Below, piece by piece: positions 51,960 through 60,078 of a stretch of DNA of 64,000 nucleotides. The first letter of the stretch is position 1; each line of letters opens with the position of its first letter. The DNA lies in assembly GCA_900539425.1 (NCBI GenBank), contig UQBX01000003.1, forward strand, positions 96,384-160,383, in the 5' to 3' direction. Made by a program: the position numbers and the translations under genes. Origin of the DNA: an uncultured Oscillospiraceae bacterium. GTDB taxonomy: Bacteria; Bacillota; Clostridia; Oscillospirales; Acutalibacteraceae. A model generated the notes under the pieces. It searched no databases. It saw only the letters and a list, made by a program, of their open reading frames with translations, and was not told the DNA's origin.

Positions 51960-51988
51960 ATTATAAATATGTTTTTGCTCAAAGTCAA
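51960..51988 (-). promoter_or_regulatory. Promoter of the fluoride riboswitch-antiporter transcript
   Basis: Minus strand TTGACT, 17-bp spacer, TATAAT. The start would fall just upstream of the aptamer. Confidence 0.85.
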
Positions 51989-52038
51989 TATTATATATGC
52001 ATTTTTCTTACATTTAGGCTCGTTTTGGCTTATTTTTC

Positions 52039-52067
52039 TTGATTTGATTAGGAATTTAATGTATAAT
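52039..52067 (+). promoter_or_regulatory. Promoter for putP
   Basis: TTGATT, 17-bp spacer, TATAAT at 52062-52067, 35 bp before the ATG; back to back with the antiporter promoter. Confidence 0.75.
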
Positions 52068-52101
52068 ACCTGCATATTGTTCTATTTTTCGGAGGAGTTA
52101 T

Positions 52102-53658
52102 ATGGAAAACACATCACAAATTCAGATAATGATTACAATGATTGCCTACATGGCAGTTGTAATTATCATCGGTATTGCTTTTGCTAAAAAAGCAAATAAA
52201 AACACAGATTCATATTTCCTCGGCGGTCGTTCTCTCGGCCCTTGGGTAACAGCAATGAGCGCTGAAGCGTCAGATATGAGCGGATGGCTTCTTATGGGTC
52301 TTCCCGGTGTAGCCTACTGGTGCGGAATTTCAGATGCTGCGTGGACAGCTATAGGTCTTGCATTCGGTACATATATCAACTGGCTCATTACATCAAAAAG
52401 ACTTCGCCGATACAGTGAAAAGGCAGACGCTATCACATTGCCTGAATTCTTTTCCAACCGTTTTCATGAGAAGAGCAAGGTGATAATGACCGTTGCCGCT
52501 TTATTTATACTTATTTTCTTTACAGTATATGCTGCAAGCTGTCTTGTTACCTGTGGTAAGCTGTTCTCAACTTTGTTTGGTTTTGATTATGTTCCCATGA
52601 TGATAGTAGGCGCTGTATTTGTGCTTATTTATACTATCATCGGCGGTTTCCTTGCCGAAAGTGCTTCTGACTTTATGCAGTCTATTGTAATGATCATAGC
52701 ACTTGCTGTTATTGTAATTGCCGGCACAGCCGCCGCAGGCGGACTTGATGCTGTAATTGATAATGCAAAATCAATTCCCGGATTTTTCGAGTTCTTCGGC
52801 ATAGCAACTCCTGTTACTGTTGACGGCGTTCAGCAGTCTGTTAACGGTCAGCCGTTATTCGGCGAAGCAGGTACTTACGGTATTTTAAGCATAGTTTCCT
52901 GCCTTGCATGGGGATTGGGATATTTCGGCATGCCTCAGGTACTCTTAAGATTTATGGCTATTCGTTCAGAAAAGCAGCTTAACAGCAGCAGACGAATTGC
53001 AACTGTATGGTGTGTTATTTCTCTTATTGTTGCAGTATTTATAGGCGTTATAGGAAGAACACTTTATCCTACAGCACTTACAACATCTGCTGAATCGGAA
53101 AATGTATTTATTCTCCTTTCAACAAATCTTCTTCCCCCTATTCTTGCTGGTCTTGTTATGGCAGGTATTCTTGCCGCTACTATCAGTTCTTCTGATTCTT
53201 ATCTGCTTATTGCCGCTTCAGCATTTTCTAAAAATATCTTCCAGGGTCTTATTCATAAAAAAGCTTCTGATAAACAGGTAATGATTATATCAAGAATTAC
53301 ACTTCTTGTAATCACAGCAATCGCAATTATTATTGCCCTTGATGAAGACAGCGTCATATTCACTATAGTAAGCTTTGCTTGGGCAGGATTTGGCGCTACA
53401 TTCGGCCCGCTCATGCTTTTCAGTTTATTCTGGAAACGCATAAATAAATGGGGCGCTATCGCAGGAATGATCGGCGGCGGTGTTATGGTGTTCATTTGGA
53501 ACCTTGCCATAAGACCTCTCGGCGGTGTATGGGATGTATATGAACTGCTTCCGGCATTCATCTTCTCCTGCATCTGCATAGTAGTTGTTTCACTTCTGAC
53601 TCCTGCACCCTCAAAAGAGATTCAGGAAGAATTTGAAGAAGTAAAAAAAGGTGTATAA
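52102..53658 (+). CDS. putP: Sodium/proline symporter
   Basis: 518 residues with about thirteen membrane helices of the solute:sodium symporter family. DSYFLGGRSLGPWVTAMSAEASDMSGWLLMG near residues 36-66 (the last portion is the Na+ and proline site of PutP) and GILAATISSSDSYLL near 355 are family hallmarks. SAEASDMSGWL is strongly PutP-like, so proline is the likely substrate, with osmoprotectant uptake possible. RBS CGGAGGAG precedes the ATG. A strong terminator follows. Confidence 0.93.
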   Translation: MENTSQIQIMITMIAYMAVVIIIGIAFAKKANKNTDSYFLGGRSLGPWVTAMSAEASDMSGWLLMGLPGVAYWCGISDAAWTAIGLAFGTYINWLITSKRLRRYSEKADAITLPEFFSNRFHEKSKVIMTVAALFILIFFTVYAASCLVTCGKLFSTLFGFDYVPMMIVGAVFVLIYTIIGGFLAESASDFMQSIVMIIALAVIVIAGTAAAGGLDAVIDNAKSIPGFFEFFGIATPVTVDGVQQSVNGQPLFGEAGTYGILSIVSCLAWGLGYFGMPQVLLRFMAIRSEKQLNSSRRIATVWCVISLIVAVFIGVIGRTLYPTALTTSAESENVFILLSTNLLPPILAGLVMAGILAATISSSDSYLLIAASAFSKNIFQGLIHKKASDKQVMIISRITLLVITAIAIIIALDEDSVIFTIVSFAWAGFGATFGPLMLFSLFWKRINKWGAIAGMIGGGVMVFIWNLAIRPLGGVWDVYELLPAFIFSCICIVVVSLLTPAPSKEIQEEFEEVKKGV

Positions 53659-53661
53659 ATT

Positions 53662-53689
53662 AAAAAGCTGCCTATTGGCAGCTTTTTTT
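53662..53689 (+). terminator. Terminator after putP
   Basis: AAAAAGCTGCC TATT GGCAGCTTTTT then TT. Confidence 0.92.
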
Positions 53690-53732
53690 AATATCGGCTT
53701 TAATTTCACCAATAATATTAAGGGTGATAAAA

Positions 53733-54167
53733 ATGAATAATCAGGATACAGTTAAATTACTTCGTGAATGTGACGCCGGGGTTAAAATGGGCTTATCTTC
53801 TTTTGATGAAGTAATGAATTATGTTCATTCAGACCGTCTGAGAAGCTGTATAAGCGAGTGCAAGGCAGAACATGAGGAATTTGCTGATGAAATGCAAAAC
53901 CTTCTTGAAAAGCACTCTGATGACGGAAAAGAGCCAAATCCAATTGCAAAAAGCATGAGCTGGCTTAAAACGAACGTAATGCTCAGTGTAAATGATTCGG
54001 ATTCCGTAATAGCAGACTTGATGACTGACGGCTGCAATATGGGAATTAAAGCATTAAGCAAATATCTTAATGAATACAGCGAAGCAGATAAAACGTCAAA
54101 AGACCTTGCCAACAGAATAATAACATCGGAAAAAAGACTTGCTGAAGATGTAAGAGAATTTTTATAA
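53733..54167 (+). CDS. Small helical ferritin-like protein (DUF2383-like)
   Basis: 144 residues from ATG 53733 (AAGGGTGAT upstream). It is nearly all alpha-helical, with amphipathic helices carrying paired acidic residues and His (SECKAEHEEFADEMQNLL and DLMTDGCNMGIKALSKYL). This fits a four-helix-bundle, ferritin-like DUF2383 fold. The function is unknown; metal binding or stress protection is inference. It is a single-gene unit between the putP terminator and a shared terminator. Confidence 0.75.
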   Translation: MNNQDTVKLLRECDAGVKMGLSSFDEVMNYVHSDRLRSCISECKAEHEEFADEMQNLLEKHSDDGKEPNPIAKSMSWLKTNVMLSVNDSDSVIADLMTDGCNMGIKALSKYLNEYSEADKTSKDLANRIITSEKRLAEDVREFL

Positions 54168-54171
54168 AAAT

Positions 54172-54199
54172 AAAGCGCTGTTTAAATACAGCGCTTTTA
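54172..54199 (+). terminator. Terminator between the ferritin-like gene and spoIIR (both strands)
   Basis: AAAGCGCTGT / ACAGCGCTTT stem with TTAAAT loop; T-rich on both sides. Confidence 0.85.
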
Positions 54200-54201
54200 T
54201 G

Positions 54202-54807
54202 TTATTCTGAAATAATTTTGCTCTTTACTTTTTCATAAATCTCAACGATTTTGAATCTTACTTCATACTTGCTGTCAGAATTTACGAGTTTCTGTTCATC
54301 TTCTGAAAGATACTTGTTCAGTTCGTCATCAGTTACGCTGGAAAGACAAATGGCGGGAAACATTACGCACCACCAATTGTGACCTTTCCCCTGCCCTATT
54401 TCAATTTTCAGCGCGTTATAAATTCCGCTCGGCAAAGTTATCTCATCATATTCACGTGTGTTGAAGTATTCCTTGTCAACATATACTTTCACATCATAAT
54501 CGCTGCCGTTGTCTTGCAGACACTGCTCCGCAGTCTGCTGAAAAAGCGCAATATTATTTTTACATAATTCAATCGTTTCTTCAAGTGAGTTTGAAGATGC
54601 AAAAACGGTTTCGCCTTTTTTCAGTATTTCATCACGCACTTTAAGTTTTAACTGCTGATCCTCAGCACTGTCTGAGTTTGCAAGTATATGAAGTCTGAAT
54701 ACCTGATCGGAAATATTTTCGCTTGTTTCAATGAACGGTGCAATATATGAAAACATAAACACAAAAACAAGAAATAAAGGTACAAATACTTTAAGTGTTT
54801 TATTCAT
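54202..54807 (-). CDS. spoIIR: Stage II sporulation protein R (SpoIIR)
   Basis: 201 residues. An N-terminal signal/membrane helix (~7-26) is followed by the two SpoIIR hallmarks: FRLHILANSDSAEDQQLKLKVRD (read here as residues 37-59) and LPSGIYNALKIEIGQGKG with HNWWCVMFPAICLSS. SpoIIR is secreted from the forespore into the intermembrane space and triggers SpoIIGA to process pro-sigma-E. Its start codon lies three bases after a terminator-like hairpin whose 3' arm holds the ribosome binding site. It follows ispE by 44 bp. Confidence 0.95.
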   Translation of the reverse strand: MNKTLKVFVPLFLVFVFMFSYIAPFIETSENISDQVFRLHILANSDSAEDQQLKLKVRDEILKKGETVFASSNSLEETIELCKNNIALFQQTAEQCLQDNGSDYDVKVYVDKEYFNTREYDEITLPSGIYNALKIEIGQGKGHNWWCVMFPAICLSSVTDDELNKYLSEDEQKLVNSDSKYEVRFKIVEIYEKVKSKIISE

Positions 54808-54844
54808 AAAAAACCTGCCTTTCGCATTGAGTATAGGCAGGTTT
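54808..54844 (-). terminator. Terminator-like hairpin carrying the spoIIR start region
   Basis: Minus strand AAACCTGCCT / AGGCAGGTTT, a perfect 10-bp stem with 14-base loop, then TTT and directly ATG. It ends the ispE transcript and contains the only SD-like sequence (AAAGGCAGG) of spoIIR. Confidence 0.8.
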
Positions 54845-54851
54845 AAAATTT

Positions 54852-55733
54852 TTATTCAGTTATTTCCATAATTTTACAGCCTTTTCTGACAGGCGTGCAG
54901 ATATCAATGTCTTTTGCAATATCCTTTAGTTCATATGCGGCTTTCTCAGCGTCTTCTTTATTTTCAAAAATACCGAAAACTGTAGGCCCGCTTCCGCTCA
55001 TGCAAACGCCGAGAGCAGAGTTTCTTTTAAGGATTTCTTTTATATCAATTCGCTTGGGAACCTCTATAAACTGCTCAAAAACATTTTCCATTTTAGAGCA
55101 TATATTTTCAAGACTGCCCGACTGAATTGCACAGAGCATTCCGAATTTATCAGGAGTACGTGTCTTTCCGTATTCGTCAAACTGGCTGTATGCATAACCT
55201 GTATTAACATCATAATCAGGTTTTGCGAGAACGATATAGCATTTTTTAAGTGCTTTTACTTTGCTCAGCTTATCACCTATTCCCTGAGCAAGAAGAGTTC
55301 CGCCAGTAAGGCAAAACGGCAGATCTGCTCCGATTTTCACACCTATTTCACAAAGTTCTTTATCAGTAAGAGCTGTTTTATAAATTTTATCAAGTGCAAG
55401 TATTACCGCTGCGCCATCAGCGCTTCCGCCTGCAAGACCGGCAGCATGCGGGATTTTTTTCTTGATATCTATTGAAATACCTTTATTCTTCTTTTTTGTA
55501 TACTTAAAAAAGGCTTCTGCGGCTTTCCAGCATATATTATGCTCGTCAAGCGGTATTCCTTCGGTTTTGCACGTGATTTCAATCTGTTTTGTTTTTGTTT
55601 CAGTTACCGTAACTGTATCGTGTGTGCTGACGCTCTGCATAATCATGAAAAGATCATGATATCCGTCTGTTCTTTTCGCAATAATATCAAGCATCAGATT
55701 AATTTTTGCATAAGCGTTGATTTTAACTTTCAT
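54852..55733 (-). CDS. ispE: 4-diphosphocytidyl-2-C-methyl-D-erythritol kinase
   Basis: 293 residues. GHMP kinase of the MEP isoprenoid pathway. It opens KINAYAKINLMLDI, with DGYHDLFMIMQSV, the ATP-binding PHAAGLAGGSADGAAVI near residue 90 (GLAGGSAD is a variant of GLGGGSSD) and a C-terminal SGSGPTVFGIFE loop. It phosphorylates CDP-ME at the 2-hydroxyl. AGGGAA precedes the ATG. It lies between an aminotransferase and spoIIR on a shared minus-strand run. Confidence 0.97.
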   Translation of the reverse strand: MKVKINAYAKINLMLDIIAKRTDGYHDLFMIMQSVSTHDTVTVTETKTKQIEITCKTEGIPLDEHNICWKAAEAFFKYTKKKNKGISIDIKKKIPHAAGLAGGSADGAAVILALDKIYKTALTDKELCEIGVKIGADLPFCLTGGTLLAQGIGDKLSKVKALKKCYIVLAKPDYDVNTGYAYSQFDEYGKTRTPDKFGMLCAIQSGSLENICSKMENVFEQFIEVPKRIDIKEILKRNSALGVCMSGSGPTVFGIFENKEDAEKAAYELKDIAKDIDICTPVRKGCKIMEITE

Positions 55734-55747
55734 AACGTTGTTCCCTG

Positions 55748-56920
55748 TTATTTTAATTCGTCTATAAATTCCTTTATTCTTTCAGCTGCTTTTCTGATAT
55801 TATCTATTGAATAGCAATAAGAAACTCTTATATAACCTTCCCCGCTCTCACCGAAAGCACTTCCGGGTACAACAGCAACTCTTTTTGAAAGTATAAGTTT
55901 TTCGCAAAATTCGTCGCTTGTAAGCCCTGTTGACTTGATTGACGGAAATACGTAAAAAGCGCCTTCCGGCTCAAAGCAACTGAGCCCCATTTCATTAAAT
56001 GTATTGACAGTATAACGGCGGCGCATATCATAGTCATTCTTCATTTTCTCGATATCCGTATCACCATTTTTAAGAGCATCAACAGCAGCCTGCTGAGAAT
56101 TAGTAGGAGCGCTCATAATCGCAAACTGGTGAAGTTTTGTCATCTGAGCGATTACCGGAGCAGGGCCTAAAGCGTATCCCAGACGCCATCCTGTCATTGA
56201 ATATGTCTTGGAAAAGCCGTTGATTACAATCGTTCTTTCCTTCATGCCGTCAATTGAGGCTATAGAGCAATGCGATTCCTCGCCATAAGTAAGTTCGCTG
56301 TATATTTCATCTGAAATAACAAAAATATTGTGCTTCTTTATAACCTCGCAGATTTTCTCAAGATTTCCTTTTCTCATCACAGCACCGGTAGGATTGTTGG
56401 GATAAGGGAAAATAAGCAATTTTGTTTTGGGAGTTACTGCTTTTTCTATTTCTTCCGCAGTAAGCTTGAACCCGTTTTCTTCTTTGGTAGCTATACTTAT
56501 GACATTTGCACCGCAGGTTTGAGCAATAGGACGATAACATACGAATGACGGCTCAACAAGAAGAACATCGTCTCCGGGATCTATGAGCGTTCTTATAGCC
56601 ATATCAATTCCTTCTGAGCCGCCGACTGTTACCAGAACTTCGTTCTTAGGATTATATGAAATATTATATTTTCTTTCATAAAAATCTGCTATTTCTTCTC
56701 TGAGTGTAAGCAGACCGGCATTAGCAGTATAACGAGTTGCACCTTTGTCAAGATAGTCAATTGCCGTGTTTCTTATATGCCACGGCGTTAAAAAATCAGG
56801 CTCACCCACTCCGAGCGATATAACATTATCCATTTCCTCGGCTATTGAAAAGAATTTTCTTATGCCGCTTGGCTTAACATTCTTTATACTTGAATTCAAA
56901 AATTCATCATAATTTATCAC
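55748..56920 (-). CDS. Class I/II PLP-dependent aminotransferase
   Basis: 390 residues. Fold-type I aminotransferase: ISLGVGEPDFLTPWHIR near residue 35, VTVGGSEGIDMAIRTL with the phosphate-binding loop near 95, NNPTGAVMRKG and the PLP Lys in VINGFSKTYSMTGWRLGYAL near 235, plus the C-terminal Arg in GYIRVSYCYS. It resembles aspartate/aromatic aminotransferases (PatA-like); substrate cannot be fixed. It overlaps the upstream Lrp gene by four bases, so the regulator and enzyme are co-expressed. Confidence 0.93.
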   Translation of the reverse strand: MINYDEFLNSSIKNVKPSGIRKFFSIAEEMDNVISLGVGEPDFLTPWHIRNTAIDYLDKGATRYTANAGLLTLREEIADFYERKYNISYNPKNEVLVTVGGSEGIDMAIRTLIDPGDDVLLVEPSFVCYRPIAQTCGANVISIATKEENGFKLTAEEIEKAVTPKTKLLIFPYPNNPTGAVMRKGNLEKICEVIKKHNIFVISDEIYSELTYGEESHCSIASIDGMKERTIVINGFSKTYSMTGWRLGYALGPAPVIAQMTKLHQFAIMSAPTNSQQAAVDALKNGDTDIEKMKNDYDMRRRYTVNTFNEMGLSCFEPEGAFYVFPSIKSTGLTSDEFCEKLILSKRVAVVPGSAFGESGEGYIRVSYCYSIDNIRKAAERIKEFIDELK

Positions 56921-57399
56921 AGGGAAATATTCCCCCTGTCATCGCGCGGTTCATCAGTAAGGAACACACCGTTTTCCTTATATTTTTTAAGGATAAAGTG
57001 AGTAGCAGTGGAAACTACGCCCTCAAGCGGAGATAACCTTTGAGCAACAAACATAGCTACCTCATGAAAAGATTTGTCTGTAACAAGAACAGTTAAATCA
57101 AATGCTCCGCTCATAAGATAAATGGATTCTACCTCTTCAAGGCGAGATATTCTTTCTGCAACATCGTCAAATCCATGTCCGTATTTTGGCTGAATTTTAA
57201 GTTCAATCAGTGCAGTAACTGTTTGGTGGTCGGTTTTATCTCTGTCTACAAAAGCTTTGTAGCCTTTAATAACGCCGCTGTCTTCAAGCAGCTTAATCTC
57301 ATCAGCTACTTCTTTTTCCGTTACTCCAAGCATAACGGCTATATCTTTATTTGAAAGTCTTGCGTTTTCCTCTAAAATTTTAAGCAGTTTTTCTGTCAT
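56917..57399 (-). CDS. Lrp/AsnC-family transcriptional regulator
   Basis: 160 residues. N-terminal winged HTH (~1-55: NARLSNKDIAVMLGVTEKEV) and a C-terminal RAM ligand-binding domain (~65-150: VTALIELKIQPKYGHG, SIYLMSGAFDLTVLV). Binds amino acids and DNA as octamers in this family. The ATGA overlap with the aminotransferase gene suggests it responds to that enzyme's amino acid and perhaps autoregulates this operon. The ligand is unknown. Confidence 0.93.
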   Translation of the reverse strand: MTEKLLKILEENARLSNKDIAVMLGVTEKEVADEIKLLEDSGVIKGYKAFVDRDKTDHQTVTALIELKIQPKYGHGFDDVAERISRLEEVESIYLMSGAFDLTVLVTDKSFHEVAMFVAQRLSPLEGVVSTATHFILKKYKENGVFLTDEPRDDRGNISL

Positions 57400-57414
57400 T
57401 TTCTAACCCCGCAT

Positions 57415-58224
57415 TTATTTTATTTCAATTAATTCCGGCTGTCTGTTATTATATACGGTAATATGGGTGAAGCCGCATTTAAGAGCAGCGTCCATGCCCT
57501 GCTCTATTCCCATTCCTATTTTATCATAGTAGTGAGAATCTGATCCTATAGTAAGGTATTTGCCGCCAAGTTCCTTAAAGCGTTTTACTATTGAGGCGTT
57601 AGGTAAAATGTCTTTCATCTCATTAAAATATCCTGAAGTGTTGATCTCAAGAGCTTTTTCGTTTTTAACAATAAGCAGTAAAATCTCATCAATAATATCG
57701 TTGAATCTTGATAAATCTACTTCAATTTTATGTTTTCCGGTGATATATCTTAACGGATATGTCAGATGAGCAAGCGAATCAAACTGATTCCACTCACAAA
57801 GTTTATATATATTCTCAAAATATTTTTGCAGAAGCTCATACACGTCATAATCTTTGTAATCAAGGAAGAAAAAATCCTCCATATTTTCAAGATTGTGTAT
57901 AGAGCCGAGAACGAAATCATATTTATACTTTTTCAGTATACTTTCCGCAAGCGGCTTATTATAAATAGACTGACCTAACTCTATGCCCTTAAATACTTTT
58001 ATAGAATCTTTAAAAACGTCAGCGCATTTTGTTGTATCAAAAAATTGGTTGCCGCATAATTTTGAAAAATCACAATCTTTTGAATCTATTTCGCAGTGAT
58101 CAGTTAACGCAATTCCTTTAAGACCTTTTTCAAAGGCGCTCTCACACATTAATGTGCAGGAATGATGACCGTCAAATGAATGCTCCGAATGAGTATGCAG
58201 ATCATAAAAATTTAAGTATTTCAT
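57415..58224 (-). CDS. PHP-domain histidinol-phosphatase-like phosphoesterase
   Basis: 269 residues. PHP motifs: DLHTHSEHS at residues 8-16 (metal His10, His12), ALTDHCEID near 39, LGSIHNLE near 105, and TIGSDSHYYDKIG near 230. It resembles HisK-type histidinol-phosphatases of Firmicutes, which complete histidine synthesis, but no other his gene is nearby. A general phosphoesterase role is possible. Its 3' end lies 15 bp before the Lrp gene start; all four minus-strand genes after it may be one run. Confidence 0.88.
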   Translation of the reverse strand: MKYLNFYDLHTHSEHSFDGHHSCTLMCESAFEKGLKGIALTDHCEIDSKDCDFSKLCGNQFFDTTKCADVFKDSIKVFKGIELGQSIYNKPLAESILKKYKYDFVLGSIHNLENMEDFFFLDYKDYDVYELLQKYFENIYKLCEWNQFDSLAHLTYPLRYITGKHKIEVDLSRFNDIIDEILLLIVKNEKALEINTSGYFNEMKDILPNASIVKRFKELGGKYLTIGSDSHYYDKIGMGIEQGMDAALKCGFTHITVYNNRQPELIEIK

Positions 58225-58295
58225 ATTCCTGTCCTTTCCGAGTCAAACTATTTTAACACATAATGTGCCAAAATAAAATATTATTATTCTTTTTA

Positions 58296-58324
58296 TTGAA
58301 AAAAATTTTACACTTTGCTATAAT
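58296..58324 (+). promoter_or_regulatory. Promoter for ACT-PFL operon
   Basis: TTGAAA at 58296-58301, 17-bp spacer, TATAAT at 58319-58324, 31 bp before the ATG. Confidence 0.8.
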
Positions 58325-58354
58325 CTTCTTAATTAATAACAGGAGGTAGGTTTT

Positions 58355-58624
58355 ATGAAAGCGGTAATTACTGTTGTAGGTAAAGACGTAGTAGGAATTC
58401 TTGCCGGAGTTTCATCCATCTGCGCAAGCCACAATGTAAATATTACGGAGGTTACTCAGTCTATCCTTGATGATATGTTCTGCATGATCATGATGGCTGA
58501 TGTCAGCGTCTGCAATATCACATTTTCCGACTTTTCGGATGAACTTTCCGAATACGGAAAAAACAACGGTTTGTCAATACATGTTATGAATGAGGATATT
58601 TTCAATTCAATGCACAGAATATAG
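58355..58624 (+). CDS. ACT-domain protein (UPF0237)
   Basis: 89 residues, one ACT domain: MKAVITVVGKDVVGILAGVS at the start, NITEVTQSILDDMFCMIMMAD in the middle. The family (UPF0237) is small, cytosolic and of unknown function, presumably binding an amino acid. AGGAGG lies upstream. It is followed after 14 bases by the PFL/DUF711 gene, the usual partner. Confidence 0.93.
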   Translation: MKAVITVVGKDVVGILAGVSSICASHNVNITEVTQSILDDMFCMIMMADVSVCNITFSDFSDELSEYGKNNGLSIHVMNEDIFNSMHRI

Positions 58625-58638
58625 GAGCTTAACCTAAA

Positions 58639-59994
58639 ATGATTAATACATCAGATATACTTGAAACAATACATATGATACAAGATGAATGCCTTGATAT
58701 TCGTACAATAACCATGGGCATTTCCCTTATTGATTGTGCTGATACGGACATAAATAAGTCATGTGATAAGATATATGATAAAATCTGCCGTAAAGCCGAA
58801 AAGCTTGTATCTACAGGCGAAGATATTGAAAAGCATTACGGTATTCCGATAATTAATAAAAGAGTTTCCGTAACGCCTATTGCAATAATGGCTGGCGTTA
58901 GCGGCTCAGACCCTATCAAATACGCTCTAACCCTTGAAAAAGCGGCACAGACCATAGGAGTAAATTTCATAGGCGGATATTCTGCATTAGTTCAAAAAGG
59001 CTTCTCTGCCGGTGACCTTGAGCTTATTGAGTCAATACCTCAGGCGCTTGCACAGACTGAACATATCTGCTCTTCAGTGAATATCGGCAGTACAAAAGCC
59101 GGAATTAATATGGACGCTGTTAAGTTGATGGGGCAAAAAGTTAAAGAAGCTGCAGAGCTTACAAAAGATCAGAACTGTATAGGGCCAGGCAAGCTTGTAG
59201 TTTTCTGTAATGCTCCGGAAGACAACCCGTTTATGGCCGGCGCTTTTCACGGAGTATCCGAGCCTGACTGCGTTATCAACGTAGGCGTATCAGGCCCCGG
59301 TGTTGTAAGAGCCGCTGTTTCAAAACATCCCGAATATAGCATAAATGAAATTGCCGAGCTTATAAAAAAGACTGCATTTAAAGTTACCCGAATGGGTCAG
59401 CTTGTAGGCGCGGAGGCATCAAAAAGACTTGGAGTGCCGTTTGGTATTGTCGATTTATCACTTGCACCTACACCGGCTGTCGGCGATTCTGTTGCCCATA
59501 TTCTTGAGGAGATTGGACTGGAACAGTGCGGTGCACCCGGAACAACAGCTTGTCTTGCGATGCTTAACGATGCTGTTAAAAAAGGCGGCGTTATGGCTTC
59601 ATCAAGCGTAGGAGGCCTCTCAGGCGCGTTTATACCTGTTTCTGAGGACAGAGGTATGATTGATGCCGCAAGGTCCGGAACGCTCTCTATCGAGAAGCTG
59701 GAGGCTATGACAGCTGTTTGCTCAGTTGGTCTCGATATGATCGTAATACCCGGAGACACAACGGCAGAAGCAATCAGCGGTATTATTGCTGACGAGGCTG
59801 CTATCGGTATGGTAAACGCCAAAACTACTGCTGTCAGAGTTATACCGGCTATCGGACGCGAAATGGGTGACGAACTCGAATTCGGCGGCTTGCTCGGTTC
59901 GGGACCTGTTATGAAAGTTAACACTAAGTCACCTGCTAAATTTATAAACCGCGGAGGAAAAATTCCTGCACCGCTTCATAGCTTAAAGAACTAA
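58639..59994 (+). CDS. PFL-family protein (UPF0210/DUF711)
   Basis: 451 residues. A large glycyl-radical-fold-like protein without the full glycyl-radical loop. The DUF711 family features are DIRTITMGISLIDC, TPIAIMAGVSG, GPGKLVVFCNAPEDNPFMAG and the repeated Gly-rich GAPGTTACLAML and VGGLSGAFIPVSEDRG. It is almost always encoded with UPF0237 ACT proteins, as here. Function unknown; an enzyme is assumed from the Gly-rich loops and conserved Asp/Glu. Confidence 0.93.
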   Translation: MINTSDILETIHMIQDECLDIRTITMGISLIDCADTDINKSCDKIYDKICRKAEKLVSTGEDIEKHYGIPIINKRVSVTPIAIMAGVSGSDPIKYALTLEKAAQTIGVNFIGGYSALVQKGFSAGDLELIESIPQALAQTEHICSSVNIGSTKAGINMDAVKLMGQKVKEAAELTKDQNCIGPGKLVVFCNAPEDNPFMAGAFHGVSEPDCVINVGVSGPGVVRAAVSKHPEYSINEIAELIKKTAFKVTRMGQLVGAEASKRLGVPFGIVDLSLAPTPAVGDSVAHILEEIGLEQCGAPGTTACLAMLNDAVKKGGVMASSSVGGLSGAFIPVSEDRGMIDAARSGTLSIEKLEAMTAVCSVGLDMIVIPGDTTAEAISGIIADEAAIGMVNAKTTAVRVIPAIGREMGDELEFGGLLGSGPVMKVNTKSPAKFINRGGKIPAPLHSLKN

Positions 59995-59997
59995 ATT

Positions 59998-60023
59998 AAG
60001 GGACCGTTTAAACGGTCCCTTTA
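59998..60023 (+). terminator. Terminator after PFL gene
   Basis: AAGGGACCGTTTAAACGGTC then CCTT: a fully self-complementary stem; only a short T run follows. Confidence 0.75.
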
Positions 60024-60042
60024 ATTATGTAATTATTACAAC

Positions 60043-60076
60043 AAAAAAGGAGCCCTTGAAAAGGACTCCTTTAATT
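60043..60076 (-). terminator. Terminator of the lysine-rich membrane protein gene
   Basis: Minus strand AAAGGAGTCC / GGgCTCCTTT with TTTTCAA-type loop, then TTTTTTGTTG. Confidence 0.8.
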
Positions 60077-60078
60077 TT

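Noticed and set aside
59397..59924. Minus-strand frame of 175 codons inside the PFL gene
   Set aside because: Mirror of a Gly/Ala-rich coding strand; Ser/Pro/Ala-rich product with no start signals.
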